A stretch of DNA of 64,000 bases, taken from the NCBI RefSeq assembly GCF_011947195.1, contig NZ_JAATVY010000017.1, forward strand, positions 1 to 64,000, in the 5' to 3' direction. Positions 52,678 through 61,719 of the stretch are shown here, piece after piece. How positions within the stretch are numbered: position 1 is the first letter of the stretch; every line of letters begins with the position of its first letter. Origin of the DNA: Planosporangium thailandense (GTDB lineage Bacteria; Actinomycetota; Actinomycetes; Mycobacteriales; Micromonosporaceae). The notes under the pieces were generated by a model. The model was given only the letters and a program-made list of their open reading frames with translations, was not told where the DNA came from and searched no databases. Made by a program: the position numbers and the translations under genes.

Positions 52678-53607
52678 CTAGGAGTCGCTTCCAGCGTCGA
52701 AGAGCGCGGGGTTGGCCGCGACGAAATTCCGTACGCCCGACGCCGGCCTCCCAGTGACCTTCTCGACGTCACGCGTCACGCGGTCGTAGCGCCCCTCCGC
52801 GTGCAGGCGCGCCATGGTGGCGAGGTGCTCGAAGACGTGGTCGGGCAGGCCCAGCGCGCCCAGCTCCCGGTCCACCCATCGCCGATACGGCACATCGACG
52901 TACGTGACGGGCCGGCCGAGCGCGTCGGCGAACTCCGCCGCCATGGCCGTCAGGTCCTCGGCGCGCGGCCCGGTCAGTTCGTAGACCTTCCCGACGTGCG
53001 GAGCAGGGTCGGCGAGGACCGTCGCGATCACGTCGGCGACGTCGCGGGCCGCGACCGGCGAGGTACGCCCCGAGCCGAACGGCAGCCGGATCGTGCCGTT
53101 CTTCCCGATCGAGGCGACGGCGAACACCATGAAGAGCGGGTTCTCCAGGAAGACGGTCGGCCGCACCTGCACAACGGGTAGGCCGGACCAGTCGAGGACC
53201 TGTTCGGCGAGCCAGTGCAGCCGCTGCTGCGCCGACTCGGTCGTGCTCGTCAAGCTCATCTGGGAGACCGTCAGCTGCGAGATGTTGACGAGCACGTCCA
53301 GGTCTCCCCGCTCGCGCGCGGCGGCCGCCACGGTGGCCGTCGCCTGCAGGTACGACGCGGACACGCCCATGCCGAAGTACACGCGGCGGCAGCCGGCAAG
53401 CGCTCGGACGACGTCGGGGCCGCGCGTGAGATCACCGACCACGACCTCGGCGCCGGTCGCCCGCAGCGCCTCGGCCCGGTCGTCCTCGCGACGGACCAGC
53501 GCACGCACGGGTAGGTCGTGCTGCCGCAGAAGATCGACCACGGTACGCCCGACCGCGCCGACGCTCCCGGCGGCGCCGGTCACCAGGATCAGCGGCGCGG
53601 CGGGCAT
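52678..53607 (-). CDS. NmrA-like NAD(P)-binding SDR protein
   Basis: A 309-residue atypical SDR. The N-terminal nucleotide-binding stretch is LILVTGAAGSVGAVGRTVVD, followed by LVRREDDRAEALRATGAEVV and a DLTRGPDVVRALAGCRRVYF segment, as in NmrA/NAD(P)H-sensing or quinone-reductase-like proteins. No catalytic YxxxK is obvious, in line with NmrA-type members. Substrate unknown. A GAGGAG ribosome site precedes the ATG. It is read away from the two-component pair that begins at 53856. Confidence 0.82.
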   Translation of the reverse strand: MPAAPLILVTGAAGSVGAVGRTVVDLLRQHDLPVRALVRREDDRAEALRATGAEVVVGDLTRGPDVVRALAGCRRVYFGMGVSASYLQATATVAAAARERGDLDVLVNISQLTVSQMSLTSTTESAQQRLHWLAEQVLDWSGLPVVQVRPTVFLENPLFMVFAVASIGKNGTIRLPFGSGRTSPVAARDVADVIATVLADPAPHVGKVYELTGPRAEDLTAMAAEFADALGRPVTYVDVPYRRWVDRELGALGLPDHVFEHLATMARLHAEGRYDRVTRDVEKVTGRPASGVRNFVAANPALFDAGSDS

Positions 53608-53763
53608 CGACTTCTCCTCACGCGACGGCGCGATTATCCGGCCGCGACCAGGGTGGGTGCGCCGATGAACTCCATCATGGCCCTTCCCCGCCCGCCCCGC
53701 GCCAATCGCGGCTGCGCGCTGGGCCGGCGCCGGAGCGGAGCGGATAATTGCTGGTACGGCATA

Positions 53764-53861
53764 CGCGAGGCGAGGCGATAGCGTGAGCGAGCGGAGCGAG
53801 CGAACCAGAGGCTCAGTGCCGGCGAACGCATAACCGAGCGAAGCGAGGTGATCGCGTGAGC
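53764..53861 (+). repeat. GAGCGA-type intergenic repeat supplying a ribosome site
   Basis: This gap contains repeated GAGCG(G/A)AGCGAG blocks, for example GAGCGAGCGGAGCGAGCG near 53786 and GAGCGAAGCGAGGTGAT near 53836. Such blocks are common upstream of genes in Micromonosporaceae. The second block provides GAGGTGAT, a near-perfect ribosome site for the GTG at 53856. Confidence 0.65.
53783..53833 (+). CDS. Possible 16-residue leader ORF
   Basis: GTG at 53783 opens a short frame of 16 residues (MSERSERTRGSVPANA) ending in TAA, 22 bases before the response-regulator start. GAGGCGAT lies just upstream as a possible ribosome site. The MSERSER beginning is a by-product of the GAGCGA repeat, so this may be chance; if translated it could couple ribosomes to the next gene. 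Confidence 0.25.
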   Translation: MSERSERTRGSVPANA

Positions 53862-55514
53862 CGTCCTGCGCTGCTCACCGTCGACGACGACCAGGCGGTG
53901 GCCCGGGCCGTCGCCCGTGACCTGCGCCGTCGCTACGGGCCCACCTACCAGATCATCCGGGCCTCCTCGGGCGCCGAGGCCCTCGACGCGCTCCGCGAGC
54001 TCAAACTACGCGGCGGGCGGGTCGCGGCCATGCTCGCCGACTACCGGATGCCGCAGATGAACGGCATCGAGTTCCTGGAACAGGCGATGGACCTGTTCCC
54101 GCACGCCCGGCGGGCGCTGCTGACCGCGTACGCCGACACCGACGCGGCGATCCAGGCCATCAACGTCGTCGACGTCGACCACTATCTGCTCAAGCCGTGG
54201 GACCCGCCCGAGGAGAAGCTCTACCCGGTGGTGGACGCCCTGCTGGAGGCGTGGCAGGCGGCCGGTGACCGGGAGGTCGACGAGGTCAAGGTCGTCGGAC
54301 ATCGCTGGAGCGCGCCGTCATACAAGATCCGCGACTTTCTGGCCAGCAACCTGGTCCCGTACCGCTGGTTCACCGCCGACGAGCCCGAGGGGCGCCGACT
54401 GCTCGACGCCGCGGAGGCCGGCCCGGAGGCCATCCCGCTCGTCGTCACCCCGGACGGGCAGGCGCTGCCCGCACCCACCACCACCGACGTGGCTGCCGTC
54501 GTCGGGCTGCCGACCGCGCCAGTACGTGACTTCTACGATCTGGTCATCGTCGGCGGCGGTCCGGCCGGGCTCGGCGCCGCGGTCTACGGCGCCTCGGAGG
54601 GCCTGCGCACGGTACTGGTGGAGCGCCGGGCCGTCGGCGGGCAGGCCGGGCAGAGCTCCCGCATCGAAAACTACCTGGGCTTCCCCGACGGCGTCTCCGG
54701 CGCGCAGCTCACCGAACGGGCACGCCTGCAGGCCGGCAGGTTCGCCGCCGAGGTGCTCACCACCCGCGAGGCGGTCGGGCTGGCGGCCCGTGGCTCGGCC
54801 CGGGTGGTGCGCTTCAGCGACGGGGACGAGGTGTCGGCGCACACCGTGATCCTCGCGACCGGGGTGTCCTACCGGCCGCTCGCCGCACCGGGTGTGGCCC
54901 CGCTGGTCGGGCGCGGCGTGTACTACGGCTCCGCCGCCACCGAAGGGCCGTCGTGCGCGGCCACCGACGTGTACATCGTGGGCGGGGCGAACTCGGCCGG
55001 TCAGGCGGCGATCTTCTTCTCCCGGTACGCCCGCAGCGTCACGCTGCTGGTCCGCGGCGACTCGCTGGAGCGGTCGATGTCGTACTACCTGTCGCAGCAG
55101 ATCGCCGGCGTGGACAACATCTCGGTGCGTGCCCGCTGCGAGGTCATCGAGGCGCACGGCGACGAACACCTCGAGGCCATCACGGTTCGCGACAGCAAGG
55201 ACGGCACGAGCGCCACCCTGCCCTGTGGCCACCTGTTCGTGTTCATCGGCGCCGAGCCGCGTACCGAGTGGCTCGACGGCACCGTGCGCCGCGACCGGCG
55301 GGGCTTCGTCTGCACCGGACCGGACCTGCTGGTCGACGGCGAACGGCCGGCCACCTGGGACCGCGACCGCGACCCGTTCTACCTGGAGTCCAGTGTGCCC
55401 GGCGTCTTCGCCGCCGGCGACGTGCGGGCCAACTCCGTCAAGCGGGTGGCGTCGGCCGTTGGCGAGGGCGCGATGGCGGTGACCCTGGTGCACAGGTACC
55501 TGGAGGCGCGATGA
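53856..55514 (+). CDS. Response regulator fused to thioredoxin-reductase-like flavoprotein
   Basis: A 552-residue fusion. Residues 1-125 are a receiver domain with Asp10-12, phospho-acceptor Asp62 (MLADYRMP), Thr90 and Lys113. Residues about 130-210 (VKVVGHRWSAPSYKIRDFL to IPLVVTPDG) look like a thioredoxin/glutaredoxin fold without a CxxC. The rest is a thioredoxin-reductase-like FAD/NAD(P) enzyme (DLVIVGGGPAGLGAAVYGAS, SRIENYLGFPDGVSG, VYIVGGANSAGQAA, GVFAAGDVR). At the place of the redox CxxC it reads YYGSAATEG, so it cannot reduce thioredoxin in the usual way. Its ATGA overlap with the kinase gene suggests signalling partners. Confidence 0.87.
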   Translation: MSRPALLTVDDDQAVARAVARDLRRRYGPTYQIIRASSGAEALDALRELKLRGGRVAAMLADYRMPQMNGIEFLEQAMDLFPHARRALLTAYADTDAAIQAINVVDVDHYLLKPWDPPEEKLYPVVDALLEAWQAAGDREVDEVKVVGHRWSAPSYKIRDFLASNLVPYRWFTADEPEGRRLLDAAEAGPEAIPLVVTPDGQALPAPTTTDVAAVVGLPTAPVRDFYDLVIVGGGPAGLGAAVYGASEGLRTVLVERRAVGGQAGQSSRIENYLGFPDGVSGAQLTERARLQAGRFAAEVLTTREAVGLAARGSARVVRFSDGDEVSAHTVILATGVSYRPLAAPGVAPLVGRGVYYGSAATEGPSCAATDVYIVGGANSAGQAAIFFSRYARSVTLLVRGDSLERSMSYYLSQQIAGVDNISVRARCEVIEAHGDEHLEAITVRDSKDGTSATLPCGHLFVFIGAEPRTEWLDGTVRRDRRGFVCTGPDLLVDGERPATWDRDRDPFYLESSVPGVFAAGDVRANSVKRVASAVGEGAMAVTLVHRYLEAR

Positions 55515-56926
55515 CCCCCGCCGAGCTGAAGACGCTGTTCCTGTTCGAGGCCCTGACCGACGAGCAGCTCGACTGGCTCGCCGCGCACGGCAGCGAGCGC
55601 GCCTACCCCGCAGGCGTCACGGTGTTCACCGAGGGCGGGCCGGCCGAGTACTTCTTCGTGCTGCTGTCCGGCACGTTCAGCCTGTACCGGCGGGTGCAGG
55701 CCGACGACGTGGAGACCGTGCGCACCGACCAGCGCGGCGCCTACATGGGTGCGGTGCGCCCGTACCTGCGCCACCAGCCGGGAGGCGACGCCTACCCCGC
55801 CGCGATGCGGACCGTCACCGACTGCGAGTTCTTCCTCCTGCCCGCCGAGGACTTCGGGACGATGCTCCGCGAGTGGTTCCCGATGGCGATGCACCTGCTC
55901 GAAGGGCTCTTCTTCGGGATGCGCGCCAACCAGGCCCCGATCGACGCGCGCCAGCGGCTGGCCGCGCTCGGCTCGCTCACCTCCGGGCTGATGCACGAGC
56001 TCAACAACCCGGCGACCGCGACGGTCCGGGCGACCGCGGCGCTGCGCGATCGGGTCGCGGGCATGCGGCACAAGCTGGGCATGCTCGCCGACGGCCGCAT
56101 CCCGCCCGAACAGCTGCGCGCGTTGACGCAGCTGGTGGAGCCGATCATCGAGCACGCCGCGAAGGCGCCCGAGCTGAGCCCGCTGGAGGCCGGCGACCGC
56201 GAGGACGCCCTCGGCGACTGGATGGACGCGCGGGGCGTCGAGGCCGGCTGGGACCTGGCGCCCGTACTGGCCGCGGGCGGCCTCGACGTCGAATGCCTGG
56301 ACGAGATCGCCCGCAGTGTGGCGCCGGAACTGCTGGCCCAGTCGCTGCGCTGGATCGGGTACGCCCTGGAGACCGAGCAGCTCATGACGGACATCGAGGA
56401 CGCCGGCAACCGGATCTCCTCGCTGGTCGCCGCAGCGAAGCAGTACTCCCAGCTCGACCGGGCCTCGTACCAGCGGATCGACGTCCACGACGGGCTGGCC
56501 AGCACTCTCGTCATGCTCACCCACAAGATCGGTGACGGGATCCGGGTGGTCAAGGAGTTCGACCGTACGCTGCCGCGGATCCCGGCCCATCCGGGCGAGC
56601 TGAACCAGGTGTGGACCAACCTCGTCGACAACGCGGTACAGGCCATGCAGGGCTCCGGCACCCTCACGGTGCGTACCGGCCGGGACGGTGACCGGGTCCT
56701 CGTCGAGGTCGGCGACACCGGCCCCGGTATCCCACCGGAGCTGCGCCGACGGGTCTTCGAGCCGTTCTTCACCACGAAGCCGGTCGGCGAGGGCACCGGG
56801 TTGGGCCTCGACATCGCGTACCGGATCGTGGTCAACCGCCACGGCGGCGACATCAGCGTGGACTCGAAGCCCGGCGACACCCGCTTCCAGGTGAGGCTCC
56901 CGCTGAGCGAACCGGCCGCCCGCTGA
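55511..56926 (+). CDS. Histidine kinase with N-terminal cNMP-binding domain
   Basis: A 471-residue soluble sensor kinase with no membrane segments. Residues about 10-130 form a CRP-like cyclic-nucleotide-binding domain (FLFEALTDEQLDWLAAHGSE, EYFFVLLSGTFSLYRR). The phospho-accepting His162 is in SGLMHELNNPATA. The ATPase part has the N box (NQVWTNLVDNAVQAM), DTGPGIPPELR, FEPFFTTKP and GTGLGLDIAYRIV. It overlaps the receiver-flavoprotein gene by 4 bases, making a cytosolic two-component pair. The signal could be a nucleotide or redox state. It ends 25 bases from the convergent TetR gene. Confidence 0.9.
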   Translation: MTPAELKTLFLFEALTDEQLDWLAAHGSERAYPAGVTVFTEGGPAEYFFVLLSGTFSLYRRVQADDVETVRTDQRGAYMGAVRPYLRHQPGGDAYPAAMRTVTDCEFFLLPAEDFGTMLREWFPMAMHLLEGLFFGMRANQAPIDARQRLAALGSLTSGLMHELNNPATATVRATAALRDRVAGMRHKLGMLADGRIPPEQLRALTQLVEPIIEHAAKAPELSPLEAGDREDALGDWMDARGVEAGWDLAPVLAAGGLDVECLDEIARSVAPELLAQSLRWIGYALETEQLMTDIEDAGNRISSLVAAAKQYSQLDRASYQRIDVHDGLASTLVMLTHKIGDGIRVVKEFDRTLPRIPAHPGELNQVWTNLVDNAVQAMQGSGTLTVRTGRDGDRVLVEVGDTGPGIPPELRRRVFEPFFTTKPVGEGTGLGLDIAYRIVVNRHGGDISVDSKPGDTRFQVRLPLSEPAAR

Positions 56927-56951
56927 CCGCGGCGGCGCCCGCCTTACCGCG

Positions 56952-57548
56952 TCAATCGATCGCGACCCGCGCCCGGACGATCGTCAGCAGCGCCCGCTCC
57001 ACGTCGTCGATGTCCCGGTCGGGTTGGAACATCAGCCAGTCCAGCGCGACGACGAGCCCGACCCCGAACAGCGCCGACGCGGCGAGCCGCACGTCGAGGT
57101 CGGCTGCGAAGTCCCCGCTGTCGACGCCGGCCTGCAGCGCCGCGGCGATCACGTCGATCGCCTCTGCCCGCAACAGCCGCAGCGTCTGCTGCCACTCGCG
57201 GTTCGTCCGCCACATCTCCGACAGCAGCAGCTGGGCGAACGACCGGTACCGCTGGATGTACTCCAGCTGCGCGCGGACGAGCGCGGCGACCGCCTCGCGC
57301 GGCGCGCGCCCGGCCACGGCGGCGCGGAAGTCGGCGGTGAGCAGGCCGACCCCGTGCCGCAGAAGCTCCTCGAAGAGCGCCGTCTTCGACGGGAAGTTGT
57401 AGTAGACCGTCCCCTTCGCCACGCCGGCGCGCTCGGCGATGTCGTCGACCGTGGTGGCGGTGAAGCCCTGCTCGGCGATCAGCTCGACCGCCGACTCGTA
57501 GAGCCGCTGCCGGGTGTTCGCCCGGCGCCGGTTGCGACCGTCCGCCAC
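56952..57548 (-). CDS. TetR-family repressor of the ABC/YhgE operon
   Basis: A 198-residue TetR regulator. The helix-turn-helix is near residues 10-55 (RQRLYESAVELIAEQGF, TTVDDIAERAGVAKGTVYYN); the remainder is the helical ligand-binding domain. It is the third gene of the operon it probably controls, 11 bases after the membrane-protein stop. GTG 57548 or the adjoining GTG 57551 can both use the GAGGAG site. A palindromic operator lies at the head of the operon at 60394-60415. Confidence 0.9.
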   Translation of the reverse strand: MADGRNRRRANTRQRLYESAVELIAEQGFTATTVDDIAERAGVAKGTVYYNFPSKTALFEELLRHGVGLLTADFRAAVAGRAPREAVAALVRAQLEYIQRYRSFAQLLLSEMWRTNREWQQTLRLLRAEAIDVIAAALQAGVDSGDFAADLDVRLAASALFGVGLVVALDWLMFQPDRDIDDVERALLTIVRARVAID

Positions 57549-57559
57549 CACGTCGCTCC

Positions 57560-59710
57560 TCACATGACCAGGTCCGGGTGCAGCTTGCTGGGGCTCAGCC
57601 GCCGGCCCCGCCACGCGGCGAGGGTGGTCAGACCGAACGCGGCGGCCGCGAATCCGGCGAGCACGAGCGAGCCCTTGATCACGGTACCGGCCGGTCCGCC
57701 GTCGATGAGATGGCGGAGGCTGTCGACCACGTACGTCATCGGTAGGAACGGGTGGATGTGCTGGAAGAACGCCGGCGTGGTCTGGACCGGGTAGGTGCCG
57801 CCCGACGAGGTGAGCTGCAGCATCAGCAGGGCGAGCGCGACCAGCCGGCCGGCGGGGCCGAGCTGCGCGCCGAGCCACTGCAGGATCGCGGTGAACGCGA
57901 CCGCGACCAGGAACAGGAACCCGAGCGTCCCGATCGGGTGCACCGGCGTGAGACCGAGCGCGGACCACAGGACGAGCAGCAGCACCGACGCCTGAACCAG
58001 GCCGATCACCACGGCCGGCAGCCAGCCGGCGAGGGCGACCCGGACCGCGGGTGCGGCCGACACGAGATACCGCCGGGTCACCGGCCGCAGCAGCATGTAC
58101 GTGATCATCGCGCCGACCCAGAGCGCCAGCGCCAGGAAGTACGGCGCGAAGCCCACTCCATACGTGGCGGCGGCGTGCCGGGCCTGCCGGTTGAGCTCCA
58201 CCGGATCGCCGAGCACGCCGGACCGCTTGACCCGCTCGTCCGGGTCGTACCCGGGGATCTTCTGCGCCCCGCCGGCAAGGCCGTCCGCCAGCTGGCCGGC
58301 GCCGCTCTCCAAGGTGGACAGTCCGTTCGCCAGCTGGTGCGTGCCGTCGGAGAGTGCGGCCAGGCCGCTGTCGAGCTGCCGGGCGCCCGTGGACAGCCGG
58401 TACAGCCCGCCGTTGAGCGTCTTCGCACCGCCGGAGGCCTGAGCGGCGCCCTGATGCAGGCGGTCCGCCCCGACCGCGACCGCCTGCGCGCCGGCGTTGA
58501 GCTGGTCGACCTGCCGACGGGCGCCCCCCAGGTCGTCGGCCAGGTGCGGCGCGGCGTCCGCGATCTGCTGCGCGATGCCGGCCAGCTCCTTGAGGTTGTT
58601 GCGCAGCGTCGGCACGTCCACCCGGTGGACCGCGTCGTAGAGGGTCTGCGTGTCGGTGACCGCCTGGGCGGCGCCGTTGGTGAGCTTGTCCCGCTGCTCC
58701 GGTGGCAGTTGCTGACCGGCCGGGGAGCTGACGAACTGGTTGACGATGGCTTGCGCGGCCTTGGCCGACTGCAGCGCCTTCTCCGACAGTCCGGGAAGCT
58801 GGTCGGCGTTGTCCGCGGCGGTGTTGGCGCCCGCGGCGATGAGCTGCGCCGCCCGCTGGATCAGCGGGGCGTCGCGCCGCAGGATCGGCCCGGCCTGGTC
58901 GTCGAGCGCGTCCACCTTGCTCGCGAGTAGCTGCGTACCGCCCGCGACCTGGGCACTGCCGTCGGCGAGCTGGGCCGATCCGGCGTCCAGCGCCGCCAGG
59001 CCGGTCGCCAGGTCGCTGGCGCCCTTGTTCGCCGCCGCGAGGCCGCTGGCGAGCTGTCCGGCCCCGCCCGCCGCCCGGTCGGCCCCGTCGGCCACCTGGT
59101 TCGCGCCGCCGTGCGCCCGCTGCGTACCGTCGGCCAGCTGGCCGGCGCCGTTCGCCGCCTTCTCGGTCTCCGCCTTCAGGTCGGTGAACCCGATGAGCAT
59201 CTTGTTGAAGTACCGCTGGGCGGTGCTCTTCGCCGCCGCCGCCCGTACCTCCGTGAACGCGCTGCGGGCGAGCAGGCCGGACAGGTAGTTCGTCGCGTCG
59301 TCGTTGACCACGACGAGCTTGCCCCGCTCCGGGTCGCGGGCCTTGTCCAGCGGGCTGGCCAGCGACGAGGAGAAGTCCGCCGGGATGTGGAAGATCAGAT
59401 GGTACGAGCCGTTCGCCAGCCCCTTGTCGGCGTCCTTGAGGGACGCGGCGTGCCACGCGAAAACGTTCCGGTTGATCAGCTCGTCGGTGAGGTCCTGCCC
59501 CGCGTGGATGGTCGACCCGTCCGGCGCCTTCGCCGGCCGATCCTCGTTGACCAGGGCGACCGGGATCCGCTTGAGGTTGCCGTACGGATCCCAGAACGCC
59601 CACAGGTAGAGCGCCCCGTACAGCAGCGGGATGAGCGTCAGCACGACCAGCGCGACGCGCGACAGCAGGGCTCGCCGGAACCGGCGCAGCTCGAACAGGG
59701 CGAGTTTCAT
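57560..59710 (-). CDS. YhgE/Pip-type ABC-2 membrane protein
   Basis: A 716-residue membrane protein of the YhgE/Pip group. One N-terminal helix (RVALVVLTLIPLLYGALYLW) leads into a long extracellular region with many short repeats of the type GAxQLADG/GLAALDxG (about residues 195-290 and 420-500), then five to six C-terminal helices (from about 525) as in ABC-2 transporter permeases. The start overlaps the ATPase stop (ATGA). Related proteins take part in export or phage/secretion-linked processes. The cargo is unknown. Confidence 0.87.
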   Translation of the reverse strand: MKLALFELRRFRRALLSRVALVVLTLIPLLYGALYLWAFWDPYGNLKRIPVALVNEDRPAKAPDGSTIHAGQDLTDELINRNVFAWHAASLKDADKGLANGSYHLIFHIPADFSSSLASPLDKARDPERGKLVVVNDDATNYLSGLLARSAFTEVRAAAAKSTAQRYFNKMLIGFTDLKAETEKAANGAGQLADGTQRAHGGANQVADGADRAAGGAGQLASGLAAANKGASDLATGLAALDAGSAQLADGSAQVAGGTQLLASKVDALDDQAGPILRRDAPLIQRAAQLIAAGANTAADNADQLPGLSEKALQSAKAAQAIVNQFVSSPAGQQLPPEQRDKLTNGAAQAVTDTQTLYDAVHRVDVPTLRNNLKELAGIAQQIADAAPHLADDLGGARRQVDQLNAGAQAVAVGADRLHQGAAQASGGAKTLNGGLYRLSTGARQLDSGLAALSDGTHQLANGLSTLESGAGQLADGLAGGAQKIPGYDPDERVKRSGVLGDPVELNRQARHAAATYGVGFAPYFLALALWVGAMITYMLLRPVTRRYLVSAAPAVRVALAGWLPAVVIGLVQASVLLLVLWSALGLTPVHPIGTLGFLFLVAVAFTAILQWLGAQLGPAGRLVALALLMLQLTSSGGTYPVQTTPAFFQHIHPFLPMTYVVDSLRHLIDGGPAGTVIKGSLVLAGFAAAAFGLTTLAAWRGRRLSPSKLHPDLVM

Positions 59711-60381
59711 CGGTGGCTCTCCAGAGTGACGACGCGGTCCGGTACACCGGGATCGATCTCCCGGCAGGCTGCGACGACGGCGGTTCCGTCGCGGCTCAGG
59801 GCGCGCAGGCGGGCCCACAGCTCGGCGCGCTCCGTCGCGGACAGGTCGGCGTCGGCATCGTCGACGACGATCAGCCCCGGTCGCTCCACCCGGGCGAGCA
59901 CCAGCCCCAGCAGGTGCAGGTGGTACGTGTCCAGCGTGCGGACGAGCCGATCCGGGTCGCCCGGGTAGCTCGTCAGCGCCGCGGCGACGAGCTGCCGGCG
60001 CCACCGGCGCCGCCAGCGCGCCCGGCCGAGCAGCAGCAGCCGCTCCTCGACGTGCTCGGCGACGGTGAGCCCCGGCTCCGGTTCGGACACGCCGGGCACG
60101 TAGCCGAGCGCGGCGCGCTGGGTGCGCTCGATGGCGCCGTGGTTGATGACGAACCGTCCGGCCAGCGCGAGCAGCAGCGAGGTGCGTCCGCTCCCGGCCG
60201 GGCCGGTCAGCGCGATCAGCTCGCCGGCGTGGATGTCGAGTTCGACGTCGCGGAAGACCCAGCCCCGTCGGCTGCGCGCGCCGATCCCCCGGGCGCGGAC
60301 CACGGGGGCCGCCTGCTCGACCGCCGCCGGGCGGCCGTCGGCCGATCCGCGACGGTCGGTGATCGTATCGTCGTCGACCAT
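59707..60381 (-). CDS. Atypical ABC transporter ATP-binding protein
   Basis: A 224-residue ABC-type nucleotide-binding protein. The Walker A motif reads GPAGSGRTSLL, with Arg in place of the essential Lys; Walker B is LIVVDDADADLS. No LSGGQ signature is found where expected; the segment reads LDTYHLHLLGLVLARV. ATP hydrolysis may be weak or altered. It is the first gene of the operon with the YhgE-type protein and TetR regulator. The ATG follows GGAGTAGGTGCC, directly downstream of the operator. Confidence 0.8.
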   Translation of the reverse strand: MVDDDTITDRRGSADGRPAAVEQAAPVVRARGIGARSRRGWVFRDVELDIHAGELIALTGPAGSGRTSLLLALAGRFVINHGAIERTQRAALGYVPGVSEPEPGLTVAEHVEERLLLLGRARWRRRWRRQLVAAALTSYPGDPDRLVRTLDTYHLHLLGLVLARVERPGLIVVDDADADLSATERAELWARLRALSRDGTAVVAACREIDPGVPDRVVTLESHR

Positions 60382-60393
60382 GGCACCTACTCC

Positions 60394-60415
60394 TTGAACT
60401 GACCAGTCAGTTCAA
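60394..60415. promoter_or_regulatory. TetR operator palindrome
   Basis: TTGAACTGAC and GTCAGTTCAA are perfect inverted arms separated by 2 bases. The site sits 13 bases upstream of the ABC gene start, where binding would block transcription. The TetR gene at the end of the same operon is the obvious binding protein. Confidence 0.85.
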
Positions 60416-60744
60416 AAAGTAGCGGCGGCCCGCGCCGGAAAACCATACGGGTCGATGGAACGTGCCCGACGTCACGGTGGAGCGCGCCCCACTGCCGGCC
60501 GGCCACCATCGAGGTGACCGGCCGGCGGCGCCGTCATCGGGGGTTGAGGAACATCCGTGTCAGATCGTGCGCTAAGCCTCCGTCGCTCCTGGTGAGCGGA
60601 CGGCGGACGCACGGCGCCGGTCGAGCTTCGAAGTCTTCCCACAGATAGCGCCCTATTATCTGCGGCATCACTGAGCGCGACCTGCGCGAACGTTCTTCGC
60701 ACGTTGCGTGGAGCGGCCCTGTTATCTGCGGCAAGGGAGAGACG
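60416..60744. other. Gap with repeat pair before the recombinase gene
   Basis: No gene is supported in these 329 bases. CCCTATTATCTGCGGCA (60651-60667) is repeated as CCCTGTTATCTGCGGCA (60717-60733). The first copy is also half of an inverted repeat: CCACAGATA (60639-60647), 9 bases, TATCTGCGG (60657-60665), with one mismatch. The 5' part (to about 60630) has the operon promoter of the ABC gene on the minus strand. Confidence 0.6.
60639..60733. repeat. Candidate recombinase core site and repeated arm
   Basis: An inverted repeat with 9-base arms and 9-base spacer (60639-60665) plus a second copy of its right arm at 60717-60733, 12 bases before the recombinase start. The geometry (two near-palindromic arms around a short spacer) matches tyrosine-recombinase core sites. 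It could also be an operator controlling the recombinase gene. Confidence 0.45.
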
Positions 60745-61719
60745 GTGCCCGCGGTCCTGCTGCTGCCGACGGGGAAGGCGCTAACGGTCCGGACGGCGGC
60801 CGACGCCTTCCTCGACTCGCTCGCCAACCCGAACACCGTCCGGAACTACGGCATCGCCGTCGGGAAGACCGCCGACCGGGTCGGCGAGGGCCGGCCGCTC
60901 GCCTCGGTGGCGGACGACGAGATAGGCGAGGCTCTGGAGCTGCTGTGGGGCAGCTCGGCGGTGAACACCTGGAACGCCCGCCGCGGCGCGGTGCTGTCCT
61001 GGACGAGCTGGTGCACCGAGCGCGGGTACGACGGGCCGGCGGTCCCGGCCTGGGCAAAGCGGCTGCCGCCGCCGGATTCCGACACCCCGGTGCGCTCGAA
61101 GATGGCGATCGACCGGCTGATCGCCCGCCGAGAGGTCCACCTGCGGGAGAAGACGCTGTGGCGGATGCTCTACGAGACGTGCGCCCGCTCCGAGGAGATC
61201 CTGGACGTCAACATCGAGGACCTGGACCTGGCCGGCCGCCGCTGCCCGGTGAAGTCCAAGGGCGCCCAGCCGAAGGTGCGCCGCCGCGGCGCCGTCCGCG
61301 CCGACTACGTGCTGGAGACGGTTTTCTGGGACGCCGGCGCCGCCCGGCTGCTGCCCCGCTTGCTCACGGGCCGCACCCGCGGGCCGGTGTTCGTCACCCA
61401 CCGCCGCCCCGGCCCGGGCAAGATGCTCTCGGCCCGGGACGTCTGCCCGGACACCGGCCTGGCCCGCCTCTCCTACGGCCAGGCCCGCGCCCTGCTCGAC
61501 CAGCACACCGCCCTCGCTGGCCCGGGGACCGGCTGGGACCTACACGAGTACCGGCACTCCGGCCTCACCCACCTCGGCGAGCAGGGTGCCTCCGAGCTGA
61601 TGCTGATGGCCAAGTCCCGGCACAAGAAGGCCGAGAACGTCCGCCGCTACTTCAAGCCCTCGCCGGAGGCCATCGCAGAGGTGACCAGCCTCCTCGCACC
61701 TGGTGACGCCCGGCGCTGA
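60745..61719 (+). CDS. Tyrosine recombinase / site-specific integrase
   Basis: A 324-residue tyrosine recombinase. An N-terminal SAM-like core-binding domain (about residues 15-105, [20 protein letters not shown]) precedes a catalytic domain with Arg148 ([11 protein letters not shown]), Lys170/172 (beta hairpin), His267-x-x-Arg270 ([12 protein letters not shown]), His293 and the nucleophile Tyr302 (ENVRRYFKP). All key residues are present, so it is probably active. The GTG at 60745 has GGGAGAG upstream. No excisionase, phage or plasmid genes are near, so its element, if any, is not visible here. Confidence 0.88.
   Translation: MPAVLLLPTGKALTVRTAADAFLDSLANPNTVRNYGIAVGKTADRVGEGRPLASVADDEIGEALELLWGSSAVNTWNARRGAVLSWTSWCTERGYDGPAVPAWAKRLPPPDSDTPVRSKMAIDRLIARREVHLREKTLWRMLYETCARSEEILDVNIEDLDLAGRRCPVKSKGAQPKVRRRGAVRADYVLETVFWDAGAARLLPRLLTGRTRGPVFVTHRRPGPGKMLSARDVCPDTGLARLSYGQARALLDQHTALAGPGTGWDLHEYRHSGLTHLGEQGASELMLMAKSRHKKAENVRRYFKPSPEAIAEVTSLLAPGDARR

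Noticed and set aside
60416-60744. tRNA gene as an attachment site for the recombinase
   Set aside because: No cloverleaf or T-loop (GGTTCGAATCC-type) sequence was found in this gap or just after the recombinase.
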